From Nocardia nova NBRC 15556 (GTDB lineage: Bacteria > Actinomycetota > Actinomycetes > Mycobacteriales > Mycobacteriaceae): a stretch of 62,319 nucleotides of DNA. Numbering within the stretch: the first letter of the stretch is position 1; each line of letters begins with the position of its first letter. Made by a program: the position numbers and the translations under genes. The stretch is from NCBI RefSeq assembly GCF_001613005.1, contig NZ_BDBN01000062.1, forward strand, positions 1 to 62,319, read 5' to 3'. Positions 34,120 through 42,491 of the stretch are shown here, piece after piece. The notes beneath the pieces were generated by a model. It was not told the origin of the DNA and ran no database searches. It was given only the letters and a program-made list of their open reading frames with translations.

Positions 34120-34941
34120 TCAGACGAAATCGGCCACGAGGCGGTTGAACTCGTCGGCGCGTTCGATCTGGGTCCAGTGACCGCATCGGGAGAACACGTG
34201 CAGATCGGCGTCGGGCAGCAGGTGCACCATGTTCCACGAGACATCGACGGGCACGACGCGATCCTCGCGGCCGTGGATCAGCAGGGTGGGAACGGTGATG
34301 GCGCGGACCTGCTCCTCGGTGATACCGAGTTGACTTCCGGCGTGGTCGGGGTGGAAGAACATCGTGCGGTAGGCCTCGTGTGCGCCCGGCGCGGCGCTGG
34401 CTTCGTATCGGATCCGGACGAGCTCGTCGGTGATCATCGACTTGTCGACCGCGAAGTAGTCGCGCAGCAGGTCCCGCATCGCCTGATGTGACGGTTCGTA
34501 GCCGCGCAGTGCCTCGAGCCCTTCGGTCATCGTCATGCCGACGCCCGGTGAGCCCATGAGGACGAGGCGGTCCAGGCGGCTCTGGTCGTCCTCGGCCATC
34601 TGCATCGCGATGCGGCCGCCGAGCGAATTCCCGACCACCGAGGTCTTCTCGATGCCGAGCGCGTCCAGGAATTTCCACGCGTGGTCGGTCCAGGTGCGCA
34701 GCGAGTAGCGCACATCCGCGGGGCGTTCGGTCAGGCCGAAGCCGACCAGGTCGAGCGCGACGACTCGCGACGAGCGGGCCAGCGCCGGCAGGGCGTGGTG
34801 CCAATTCGCCCACGCGGACACCCCCGGGCCCGAACCATGCAGCAGCAGAACGGTTTTCCCGTCCCCGGCGTCGTGATAGTGCGTCGATACTCCGTCGACG
34901 TCGATGAACCGGCCGGTTTCGAGTGTCGTTGTCGCGGTCAT
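34120..34941 (-). CDS. Alpha/beta hydrolase of the meta-cleavage (MhpC/BphD/HsaD) type
   Basis: The 273-residue protein has the C-C hydrolase signatures: LLLHGSGPGVSAWANWHHAL (oxyanion region), LDLVGFGLTE, a serine nucleophile in VGNSLGGRIAMQMA, MGSPGVGM, the acid in IHGREDRVVP, and the histidine in RCGHWTQIE. HGSGPG and GNSLGG are typical of enzymes that hydrolyse ring-fission products such as 2-hydroxy-6-oxo-dienoates. Its ATG overlaps the stop of the upstream flavoprotein gene by one base (TGATG). In this island it would act after the LigB-like ring-cleavage enzyme. Confidence 0.93.
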   Translation of the reverse strand: MTATTTLETGRFIDVDGVSTHYHDAGDGKTVLLLHGSGPGVSAWANWHHALPALARSSRVVALDLVGFGLTERPADVRYSLRTWTDHAWKFLDALGIEKTSVVGNSLGGRIAMQMAEDDQSRLDRLVLMGSPGVGMTMTEGLEALRGYEPSHQAMRDLLRDYFAVDKSMITDELVRIRYEASAAPGAHEAYRTMFFHPDHAGSQLGITEEQVRAITVPTLLIHGREDRVVPVDVSWNMVHLLPDADLHVFSRCGHWTQIERADEFNRLVADFV

Positions 34942-36128
34942 CAGTTCGTTGTCTCCTTCATCGGTGAGCGGCCCTCGAGGTCCCTGCTGAGCAGCATCAG
35001 ATCCCGGAGGTCGTCGGGGTGGGCGGCCGCGCGGCGGTAGTACGCCAGTTCTGTCTCCAGCTCCCGGCGGTCGCTGATCTGTGAGATGAGGTGGTGGCGC
35101 GCGGCGCTCATGGGTGCGGCGTGGTCGTCGAAGACGCGCTTGCGGTCGCGCGCGTACTCGTCGAGTACGCCGTCCCCGGCCTGTCCGGTGACCACCGCCC
35201 TCAGTGCGTCGATCAGGTGGAAGGCGTCGAAGAATGCGGTGATCGGGCTGAGACCGGTGATGCGGTTGGTGACGTGGGCGGCCTCGCCCGCGAGCAGAAC
35301 GCGACCGAGCCGGTAGGTCGGCGCGGTGCGCTGATGCATGCGCGCGCAACGGTTTTCGAGGATGCGGGCGGGGGCATCGCCCAGGATGTTGCGGAGGGCA
35401 TCCGAAAGCCGGTCGGCGACACCGGCTTCCGGCAGTGTCGATGGTTCGGCGAAGGTATAGCGCCAGCAGTTGTCGTCGGCGCGCTGCACGACCGCGCCGT
35501 AGCGGGCGTCCACTTGGAGAGTGGTGGCGGCGTATCCCTGCCGTGCCAAGTCCGCCTCGACCAGTGCCGTGACACAGCGCTCCGGCCAGGTGTATCCGGG
35601 AAATCCCAGCCCCAGTCCGCGGCGGACCGCGCTGCGCGTGCCGTCGGATCCCACCACCCAGTCGGCGCGCAACCGGTGCGCGCCCGTGGCATCGTCGAAG
35701 GCGAGCTCTACGCCGTCGCCGAATCGAGTGATTTCCGACAGCCGGACATCGCGCAGCACTCGGACGCTGGGCTGCCCGGCCAGATGCCGTACCAGAATCC
35801 GGCACAGCGCGGCCTGGTCTATGTGCAGGGTGAACGGAAAAGGCGTGACGGGTGCCAAGGCGCCGAGGTCGAAGTCGAGCCGCTCGCCGGTGCGCAACAC
35901 CCGCAGGCACCAGCGTGCGGATGTGAATCCGGTTCGCAAGGCATCGTCGAGGACTCCGAGCCGGTCGAGGCCCGGGAGGACCGACCAGTCGTGGGCGCAG
36001 TGCGCCGCCGCGATGTCGTCGCACCCGGTGTCGGCGACCATCACGTCGATACCCGCGCGCGCCAATCCCAAGGCGGTGGTCAATCCGGTGAGATCCGCTC
36101 CTGCAACCACCACCTGCACGTCATTCAT
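34941..36128 (-). CDS. MhpA/aromatic-hydroxylase-like flavoprotein with altered FAD motifs
   Basis: The 395-residue protein is of the class A flavoprotein monooxygenase type, with a beta-alpha-beta start (VQVVVAGADLTGLTTALGLA), a DG motif (WVVGSDGTRSAVRRGLGL) and a late cofactor segment (GRVLLAGEAAHVTNRI). Two key motifs are changed. GxGxxG reads G10-A-D12-L-T-G15, so the middle Gly is Asp, and the GD motif that binds the FAD ribityl chain reads GE (Glu282), followed by TGLSP in place of the usual GGxGMN-like loop. Weak or lost FAD binding is possible. The start ATG lies within the end of the amidohydrolase gene (8-base overlap). Confidence 0.85.
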   Translation of the reverse strand: MNDVQVVVAGADLTGLTTALGLARAGIDVMVADTGCDDIAAAHCAHDWSVLPGLDRLGVLDDALRTGFTSARWCLRVLRTGERLDFDLGALAPVTPFPFTLHIDQAALCRILVRHLAGQPSVRVLRDVRLSEITRFGDGVELAFDDATGAHRLRADWVVGSDGTRSAVRRGLGLGFPGYTWPERCVTALVEADLARQGYAATTLQVDARYGAVVQRADDNCWRYTFAEPSTLPEAGVADRLSDALRNILGDAPARILENRCARMHQRTAPTYRLGRVLLAGEAAHVTNRITGLSPITAFFDAFHLIDALRAVVTGQAGDGVLDEYARDRKRVFDDHAAPMSAARHHLISQISDRRELETELAYYRRAAAHPDDLRDLMLLSRDLEGRSPMKETTN

Positions 36129-37206
36129 ACGGACACCCACTGGCGTCGAATACTGTTGTGCAAGTGGCAATTCCGGTCGGCGCCCGCAGGAATGCGGAAC
36201 CGTTCGCGGCGTGGATGGCATGCGCGGTCGGCGCGTCGATCGCTGCCATGGTTTGCGCGGAGCGCAGGAAGCCGGCGGCCCCCTCGAGCTGGCCGGGAAT
36301 GAACGGGTAATCGGTACCGAGCATGACGTGATCGGAGCCGAACCGCTCGACCAGCAGGCTCAGGTGCGCGGGATCGAAGACCAGCGAATCGACCCAGAGC
36401 GAGCGGACCAGCTCCTGAACCCGGTCCTCATCCGCGTCGAGCCAGATCTTCGCACCCAGACGAAGGCGGGGATATGCCCACGGAAACGTTCCGCACCCGT
36501 GCGCCAGCGCTACACGCAGCTTCGGGAAGCGTTCGAGTACACCACCGAATATCAGGGCCGTCGCGGCGACGGCCGTATCGGTGATCATGCCGAGCCCGAA
36601 GTCGTACGGTTGCCCGCCACGGTGGATCACCCCACCCCCGCCGTCGGTCGGATGCACGAACACCGCCGCACCCAGCGACTCGGCGGCCTCGAAGAAGGGC
36701 AGGAAGCCGGGGGAGTCCAGATCCTGGCCGGCGATCCGGGTGCCGATCTCGACGCCGGACAGGCCGAGTTCGACCATCACACGCTCGAGCTCCGCGACGG
36801 CCGCCGCCGTATGCGGTAACGGCACGGTGCCCAGCCCGGCGAGCGACCCTCCGGATCGGGCGACAGCGGCGGCGATCGAGTCGTTGGTGGCCCGAGCGCA
36901 GGCCACACCCACGGTCTGGTCGGCCCAGTAGGCCAGCATCACCGGTACCGGCGAGATGAGCTGCACCCCGATACTCGCGGCGTCGAGTTCGCCGATGCGT
37001 TCGTCGACATCCCACAACACCGAGCGAACCCTTCGAAACAGTTTGTCTCCCAGCATGACCGAGCCACCGCCACGGGCATCTCGGTGCAGCGTGGGCCAGC
37101 GCGGATCGCGGAGACCGGGCAGGCGTTCGGTCATGTCGAGACCGAAGTAATGGGCGTGTGTATCGACACCGGCGGTCGAAATCGTGTGCTTGGTGGTCAG
37201 GTCCAC
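36121..37206 (-). CDS. Amidohydrolase-family metal enzyme (ACMSD-like)
   Basis: From a GTG at 37206 the protein has 361 residues. Metal-ligand motifs of the aminocarboxymuconate-semialdehyde decarboxylase branch are seen: DTHAHYF near the N-terminus, a central AAVFVHPTDGGG, then LRVALAHGCGTFPWAYPRL, and VMLGTDYPFIPGQ with the late aspartate. This group includes decarboxylases and hydrolases of aromatic and ring-fission acids. The frame stays open to 37497, but the extra N-terminal residues do not resemble the family. It is the first gene of a leftward unit with the flavoprotein and the C-C hydrolase and is divergent from the IclR gene. Confidence 0.85.
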   Translation of the reverse strand: MDLTTKHTISTAGVDTHAHYFGLDMTERLPGLRDPRWPTLHRDARGGGSVMLGDKLFRRVRSVLWDVDERIGELDAASIGVQLISPVPVMLAYWADQTVGVACARATNDSIAAAVARSGGSLAGLGTVPLPHTAAAVAELERVMVELGLSGVEIGTRIAGQDLDSPGFLPFFEAAESLGAAVFVHPTDGGGGVIHRGGQPYDFGLGMITDTAVAATALIFGGVLERFPKLRVALAHGCGTFPWAYPRLRLGAKIWLDADEDRVQELVRSLWVDSLVFDPAHLSLLVERFGSDHVMLGTDYPFIPGQLEGAAGFLRSAQTMAAIDAPTAHAIHAANGSAFLRAPTGIATCTTVFDASGCPYE

Positions 37207-37320
37207 GTCGTATCCGAATCCTGGGGCGGGAGGCTGTCCTGGCGGTTCGGAAACTAATCGGATGCGTGCGCGGCGGGTATGGCCGGTTCCGGGGGCCGGA
37301 ACCGGGCGATCGCCCGCGGG

Positions 37321-37334
37321 GTGACGACAGTCAC
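37321..37334. promoter_or_regulatory. Inverted repeat in the amidohydrolase/IclR divergent promoter
   Basis: GTGAC-GACA-GTCAC is a perfect 5+4+5 inverted repeat, 54 bases upstream of the IclR start and 115 bases from the amidohydrolase start. It is a natural candidate site for the IclR protein. Confidence 0.45.
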
Positions 37335-37387
37335 GATAGGGAGTACACAGGAAATCGAATCGCCTCACCCGAGGCTCGAGGTACACA

Positions 37388-38197
37388 ATGACGTCTGCCG
37401 ATACACCACCGCGCGAATCCGGTGCGGGCGATCCGCCCTCGATTCTGTCGAAGGCGTTCGACCTGCTGCGCGCATTCAACCCGTATGCCCGGGTCATGAA
37501 CCTGAGCGAACTGGCGCGTGCCTCCGGGTTGCCGAAGTCGACGGTTCACCGCTTGCTGGCGCGGCTCGTCGAACTCGGCGTGGTGGAGCACCATCGCGGT
37601 GGGTACAAGATCGGTTTGGACATGCTGCAGCTGTGTGCGTCCACACCCGCCGGCTATATGCGAGATCTGGCCATGCCGTATCTGACGAAACTGCATCGCT
37701 GGTGCGGGCACACCGTGCATATGGCGGTGCTGCGGCAGTACGACGTGGTCTATCTCGAAAAGCTGTCGGTATCGGAGTCGCCGACGTCGATCACCTCGGT
37801 CGGCGCGCGGCTTCCGGCGCATTGCACCGCGCTGGGTAAAGCGCTGCTGGCGCATGAGAATCTCGACGATCTGCGCGACTTTCTGCCGCGTCCGCTGCCG
37901 GCGTTGACGCCGAGGTCGATCACCGCGGTGGAGGTGCTGATAGATGAACTGCGGCAGATTCGCGCCGACGGTGTGGCCCGGGAATGTGAGGAAGCCCAGC
38001 TGGGTCTGGCCTGCCTGGCCGCGCCGATCTGTATGAACGGTTTCGCTGTGGGCGCGATCTCGGTCGGTTTTCCCGTGGAGTTCGCCCCGCCCCCCAACCT
38101 GGCGGGTGCGTTGCGCGCGACCGCCGCGCAGATCGGCAGCGATGTCGATGCGGGGTTGGGGGGCGGGCGGGAGCGCTGGTTTCCCAGGGAGATCTGA
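37388..38197 (+). CDS. IclR-family transcriptional regulator
   Basis: The 269-residue protein has an N-terminal winged helix (SILSKAFDLLRAFNPYARVM, LSELARASGLPKSTVHRLLA) and the IclR effector domain (VAVLRQYD-like AVLRQYDVVYLEKLSVSESP, ARLPAHCTALGKALLAHEN, ARECEEAQLGLACLAAPI). IclR proteins, including MhpR of the phenylpropionate pathway and PcaR/PobR types, commonly control aromatic catabolism, binding pathway acids. It is divergent from the amidohydrolase operon and convergent with the LigB-like gene, so it probably governs the oxygenase half of the island. Confidence 0.93.
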   Translation: MTSADTPPRESGAGDPPSILSKAFDLLRAFNPYARVMNLSELARASGLPKSTVHRLLARLVELGVVEHHRGGYKIGLDMLQLCASTPAGYMRDLAMPYLTKLHRWCGHTVHMAVLRQYDVVYLEKLSVSESPTSITSVGARLPAHCTALGKALLAHENLDDLRDFLPRPLPALTPRSITAVEVLIDELRQIRADGVARECEEAQLGLACLAAPICMNGFAVGAISVGFPVEFAPPPNLAGALRATAAQIGSDVDAGLGGGRERWFPREI

Positions 38198-38230
38198 CCG
38201 CACCGAGGTGCGTAACCCAGCCGGGCCGCT

Positions 38231-39295
38231 TCAGCGGAAGACGGCGAAGGCCTTGTTGGAGTTGAAGATCTCGGTGACGACCAGATCCGACCAGTCCAGC
38301 CGCATATCCAGTTCGCAGACGGCGCCGAGCAGGCAGTACCAGTTGAGCATCTCGTGCTGGCCCGATTCGATGATCTGCCTGCTGGTGCGCGCGTTCCAGA
38401 GGTCGTAATCGCCCGCGCACATGCCCCGATAGAGCTCCTGGTCGGACTCCGTATCCGGGCGCAGATGCCAGCCCTTGTCGTGCAGGAACGCATGCGACCA
38501 ACTCGATGAGGCGACCAGTGCGATCCGCTGGTCGCTCTGCCGCGCGAAACGCCCGACGGCGCGGCCGAATTCGAAGCAGCGAGCCGGTGTCGGCCCTGGC
38601 GGGTCGAGGTTCTCTCCGACGTTGATATCGGCGAAGCGCGCGATCCCGCCCTTGCGGGCGATGACATGTTCGCCGTAGCAATTCACCGCCATCGGCACGA
38701 TCGGATAGGGGAATCGCACGCCGACCTCGTCGTAGTCGAGAAACAGCTGCGTGTTGCCGAATGCGTGCGGGAAGTGGATGCCGGTCCGCGGCTGATACGA
38801 ATAGGCGACGTCGACACCGCTGCCGAGTACCGCGCTCGCCGCGGCCTTGGCGAATTCCGGCGCGCCGCGCATGACGAAAGACGTGTCGGACGGCAGCCCC
38901 CAGACATTGGGCACGCGCAGCATGTCGAGAACCCCGAAGGGATGCACCACCGTATCCGGATAGGCGAGCACACAGAAGGAGGGAATCACTTCTTCGCGGA
39001 AGTTCTCGTACTGGTCGTCGCCCCAGACGATGAGGACGTCCGGATCGAAATCATCGATCGCGGCCCGGCACCGTTCGAGGTCGGCGAGCAGATGGCGTCG
39101 ATGGCCGGCGGCGGCCGCGGTGCCTCCATCCTCGCCCCATTCCCGGCGCGCGAGTTCGGACCAGGACGCCCGATCTTTCACCTCCGGCGGGATGTCCGGA
39201 TCTTTCAGGGCACTTTTGAGCAGATCGGCCATATGCTCGTCCGTGCCCGCCAGCAGCGGATAGTGGGTCAGGCCCACACCTATTACTTCTGCCAC
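38231..39295 (-). CDS. LigB-like (class III) extradiol ring-cleavage dioxygenase family protein
   Basis: From a GTG at 39295 (GAGG upstream) the protein has 354 residues. It follows the MhpB/LigB pattern: an early histidine in GVGLTHYPLL (His11), FDPDVLIVWGDDQYENFREE, then VIPSFCVLAY and, later, LVASSSWSHAFLHDKGWH. In LigB and MhpB the second segment carries a metal-ligand His (DH), but here it is Gln95 (DDQYENF). Either another residue supplies the ligand or the reaction differs. It sits four bases downstream of the ferredoxin reductase gene, in the leftward oxygenase operon, where a ring-cleavage step is expected. Confidence 0.82.
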   Translation of the reverse strand: MAEVIGVGLTHYPLLAGTDEHMADLLKSALKDPDIPPEVKDRASWSELARREWGEDGGTAAAAGHRRHLLADLERCRAAIDDFDPDVLIVWGDDQYENFREEVIPSFCVLAYPDTVVHPFGVLDMLRVPNVWGLPSDTSFVMRGAPEFAKAAASAVLGSGVDVAYSYQPRTGIHFPHAFGNTQLFLDYDEVGVRFPYPIVPMAVNCYGEHVIARKGGIARFADINVGENLDPPGPTPARCFEFGRAVGRFARQSDQRIALVASSSWSHAFLHDKGWHLRPDTESDQELYRGMCAGDYDLWNARTSRQIIESGQHEMLNWYCLLGAVCELDMRLDWSDLVVTEIFNSNKAFAVFR

Positions 39296-39299
39296 TACC

Positions 39300-40517
39300 T
39301 CACCTCGGTTGTTTCGTCCGCCGGGACGCGGTCGCGGCGGTCTGCTCGTACTCATCGATGTGTTGTCTGCCGGTGATCGCCCGGCGGAACCCGCCCAGCA
39401 GCCGGGGGTTGTCCACGACAAGCGCCCCGACGAGGACGCCGTCGGTATCGGCGTATCCGGCGACCAGATCGCCGGATATCAGGTCGCCGCGCAGGATCCG
39501 GGCAGTGCCCAGGGCGGGACGCCCGATGATCTGGATGCGGTTGCCATACTGGTCGGACCAGACGTAGGGCAGGGTGGCGCGAGGCAGCGGTTCGCCGAGG
39601 ATCGCCGCGGCCACGATCGAGGCGTGGTCGTTGGCGTTGGTCCAGTGCTCGATGCGCAGCGCCTCGCCATAGAACGGGTGCCGGCGGCGAGCGATATCAC
39701 CGACCGCGTAGATGTCGGGAAAGCCTGGCACACAGAGGGATTCGTCGCAGCAGATCCCGTCCTCGACCGGCAGTCCGGACGTCGTGAGCCAGTCGGTGGC
39801 CGGCCGCGCACCGATGCCCACCACGACGAAGTCGGCCGCGAGTTCGGTCCCATCGGTGAGCCGCACCGCCTGCACCCGAGGTGAGCCGATGAATTCGGCG
39901 AACCCGGTTCCGAACCGGAGATCGACGCCGTGGGACGCGTGGAGCTGGGCCATGGCGCGCCCGATGTCGGGCCCGAATTGCTGTGCGTGCGGTGTCGACT
40001 GCGCTTCCACAAGGGTTACCTCCACCCCGTGGGCTCGCGCCGCGGAGGCGACCTCGGCGCCGATGAAGCCGGCACCGATGATCACGCCCCGCCTGCCGGG
40101 CACCAATTCCCGGCGCAGGGCGACCGCGTCGTCGGCGGTCCGCAGGGTGTGGACATTGTCACGTGATTCGGCGCCGGGCAGACTCCGCGGCCGCACGCCG
40201 GTGGCGATGATCAAGGTGTCGTAACCGATCTCCGCGCCCGCTGCGGTCGCCACCGTCCGGCGCACGGGGTCCAGGCCGGTCGCGCGCACGCCCAGCCGCA
40301 GTTCGACATCGAGAGTGTCGATATCGGCCGGTGTCAGCAGCGGTGGCGGCACGACATCCGCGGATCCATCGAGCATCTCCTTCGAGAGCGGCGGTTTGTC
40401 GTAGGGAAGATGCCGTTCCTCGCCGATGACCGTGATCGCGCCGCGATACCCACGGGCGCGCAATGCTTGCACGGTTCGTACTCCGGCGACCGAGGCGCCG
40501 ACTACCACGATTCGCAT
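39300..40517 (-). CDS. Ferredoxin reductase of a Rieske oxygenase system (FAD/NAD(P)H)
   Basis: The 405-residue protein begins MRIVVVGASVAGVRTVQALR (FAD-binding GxSxAG) and has the second dinucleotide fold GVIIGAGFIGAEVASAARAH and the FAD motif DIYAVGDIARRRHPFYGEAL. The ending resembles BphG/ThcD-type reductases with ALRIEHWTNANDHASIVAAA. It passes electrons from NAD(P)H through FAD to the Rieske ferredoxin encoded next to it. Good ribosome binding site (GAGGAA). It lies between the ferredoxin and the LigB-like gene on the same strand. Confidence 0.93.
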   Translation of the reverse strand: MRIVVVGASVAGVRTVQALRARGYRGAITVIGEERHLPYDKPPLSKEMLDGSADVVPPPLLTPADIDTLDVELRLGVRATGLDPVRRTVATAAGAEIGYDTLIIATGVRPRSLPGAESRDNVHTLRTADDAVALRRELVPGRRGVIIGAGFIGAEVASAARAHGVEVTLVEAQSTPHAQQFGPDIGRAMAQLHASHGVDLRFGTGFAEFIGSPRVQAVRLTDGTELAADFVVVGIGARPATDWLTTSGLPVEDGICCDESLCVPGFPDIYAVGDIARRRHPFYGEALRIEHWTNANDHASIVAAAILGEPLPRATLPYVWSDQYGNRIQIIGRPALGTARILRGDLISGDLVAGYADTDGVLVGALVVDNPRLLGGFRRAITGRQHIDEYEQTAATASRRTKQPR

Positions 40518-40539
40518 GTTTTCCTCGTCGTGCTCGAGT

Positions 40540-40866
40540 TCAGGACAGGATGTAGACGTTTCCGTCCGCGACCTCCACCTCGAAGGTCGCCAGGGCGACG
40601 GTGGCGGGGAAGCACAGCGGCCGGCCGTCCCGAATGTCGAAGCGGGCCATATGAAGTGGGCAGACCACCTCGTTACCCTCGAGATCGCTGTCCTCGCCGA
40701 GGGACCAGTCCTCATGAGTGCAGGTGTCGGCGGTGGCGTAGAAGTCGCCGTCGTCGTTGCGGAACAGGGCTATCGGGACATCGCCCGCGACAGTCATCGA
40801 TTCGCCCCTGTCCAGGTGGTCCACCGTGCAGACGAATCGCCGCTCGGTCGTCCGGGTGCTTTCCAT
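40540..40866 (-). CDS. Rieske-type ferredoxin
   Basis: The 108-residue protein holds a [2Fe-2S] Rieske motif, CTHEDWSLGE and VCPLHMARFDIRDGRPLCFP (Cys-x-His ... Cys-x-x-His), as in BphF-type ferredoxins of ring-hydroxylating dioxygenases. It carries electrons from the neighbouring reductase to the terminal oxygenase. It is divergent from the oxygenase alpha gene; the 224-base intergenic region contains a 10-base palindrome, AGACATGTCT, at 40878-40887, 12 bases upstream of this start. Confidence 0.95.
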   Translation of the reverse strand: MESTRTTERRFVCTVDHLDRGESMTVAGDVPIALFRNDDGDFYATADTCTHEDWSLGEDSDLEGNEVVCPLHMARFDIRDGRPLCFPATVALATFEVEVADGNVYILS

Positions 40867-41090
40867 ATGCGCCTCACAGACATGTCTTTCGGCCGCCTGG
40901 CTGCGACCTGATCGTCGACCGAAGTCTGGGGCGTCGTCGGGAATGTGCCCAGGGGCGGTTTCACTCGCTGGAAACCTCGCCCTTCCGGCGTCGCTTCGGT
41001 TCCGTCGATCGGAACCGGCTCGTGCGTTTCCGCCTCGATGGGTGCACGGTTCTTCGATATCCGTGTCCGGGAGACCGAAGGAGTTCTGTG

Positions 41091-42407
41091 GTGTCTGAGT
41101 ACGTGATCGATGACCGGGAGATGCCCAGGTTCCGCGTCGATCGGCGGGTGATGGTCGATCCCGAAGTCTTCGCCAAGGAGCGGGACCGCATATTCGAACG
41201 CAGCTGGCTGTATGTGGGCCACGAGTCGGAACTGAGCAAGAAGAACGACTTCACGACGCGGACGGTCGCGGGACGTCCTCTGCTCTTCGCCCGCGACAAC
41301 AAGGGGGAAATCCGGGTCTGGATCAATTCGTGCCCGCACCGCGGTGCGATGCTGTGCCGCGAGCGGCGGGGCAATGCCCGCTTCCTCACCTGCTTCTATC
41401 ACGGCTGGAGCTTCAGCACGGCCGGAAATATGGTCTCGATGCCCGGTGACGATTCCTACGGCGAGGATTTCCAGAGGCCCGATCTCGCCGCACCCCCCAA
41501 AGTCGATTCCTACCGCGGCTTCGTCTTCGTCAGCTTCGATCCCGGCATCATCGACCTGCGAACCTATCTCGGCGCCGCGGCTGAATACCTCGACCTGGTC
41601 TGCGATCAATCCGAACAGGGGATGCGGGTGCTGGCGGGAACCCACGAGTATTCGGTGAAGGCGAACTGGAAGTTGCTGGTGGAGAACAGCATCGACGGCT
41701 ACCACGCGGTCTCGACACATCAGCGCTACTTCGAGATGGTGCTCGCTGCCCGTGGTGAGCTCGATCCGAACGCCCTCGGCGAATCCCGGGGGGTCGACCT
41801 GGGCAACGGTCATGCCGTCATGGCTGGTGCGCCCACCACCGAGGGGCTTTTCGGGCGGCCGCTCTCGGATGCGGGCGCCGCGGAGCGTGCCGCTCGATTC
41901 GACCGGTTGAGGGAACTATATGGGGACGGCTGGGTGGACCGAATGCGCGGCAACCGCAATATGGTCATTTTCCCGAACCTGGTCGTGATCGATCTGGTGA
42001 TGGGTGTGCTGGTCCGCAAGATCGATCCGATCAGCCCGGACTACATGGAGGTCACCGCCTGGGAATTGGCGCCGCCGGAGGAAGGTGACGAACTGCGCAA
42101 GCAGCGTCTGGACAACTTCCTGACCTTCTGGGGGCCGGGCGGGCTGGCCTCGCCGGACGACGTCGAAGCGCTCGAAACCTGTCAGGTCGGATACGGCGCC
42201 CGTAAGGAACTCGGATTTTCCGACATCTCGCGCGGGATGAACAAGCGGGTCAATTCCAGTACCGACGAATTGCAGATGCGGGCGTGGTGGCGCCGGTGGA
42301 ACGAGCTGATTACCGGCGAGGTGTTGCCCCCGGAGGAGCAGGATCCGCTCGGCGAGGCATTCCGGGCGCCCAGGCGTACCCCGGAAAACGCCGCATCGGC
42401 GTTGTGA
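41091..42407 (+). CDS. Rieske ring-hydroxylating oxygenase, alpha subunit
   Basis: From a GTG at 41091 with AAGGAG seven bases upstream, the protein has 438 residues. The Rieske centre is NSCPHRGAMLCRERRG with LTCFYHGWSFSTAG (Cys-x-His-x17-Cys-x2-His). The mononuclear iron site is WKLLVENSIDGYHAVSTHQR (Asp and two His) in a normal arrangement. It is therefore a competent terminal oxygenase, probably dihydroxylating an aromatic ring together with the beta subunit at 43998. Unusually, alpha and beta are on opposite strands about 1.6 kb apart. A bidirectional hairpin follows. Confidence 0.93.
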   Translation: MSEYVIDDREMPRFRVDRRVMVDPEVFAKERDRIFERSWLYVGHESELSKKNDFTTRTVAGRPLLFARDNKGEIRVWINSCPHRGAMLCRERRGNARFLTCFYHGWSFSTAGNMVSMPGDDSYGEDFQRPDLAAPPKVDSYRGFVFVSFDPGIIDLRTYLGAAAEYLDLVCDQSEQGMRVLAGTHEYSVKANWKLLVENSIDGYHAVSTHQRYFEMVLAARGELDPNALGESRGVDLGNGHAVMAGAPTTEGLFGRPLSDAGAAERAARFDRLRELYGDGWVDRMRGNRNMVIFPNLVVIDLVMGVLVRKIDPISPDYMEVTAWELAPPEEGDELRKQRLDNFLTFWGPGGLASPDDVEALETCQVGYGARKELGFSDISRGMNKRVNSSTDELQMRAWWRRWNELITGEVLPPEEQDPLGEAFRAPRRTPENAASAL

Positions 42408-42411
42408 AACG

Positions 42412-42446
42412 AGAGGCGGCCGAGGGAATTTCCTCCGGCCGCCTCT
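42412..42446. terminator. Bidirectional hairpin between oxygenase alpha and the DLH-like gene
   Basis: AGAGGCGGCCG (42412-42422) pairs with CGGCCGCCTCT (42436-42446), with a further AGG/CCT pairing inside. It begins five bases after the alpha-subunit stop, between convergent genes. Confidence 0.75.
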
Positions 42447-42491
42447 TATCACTACCGATTCACTCTCGGGCGCAAGACCCTACGTGTGGTC

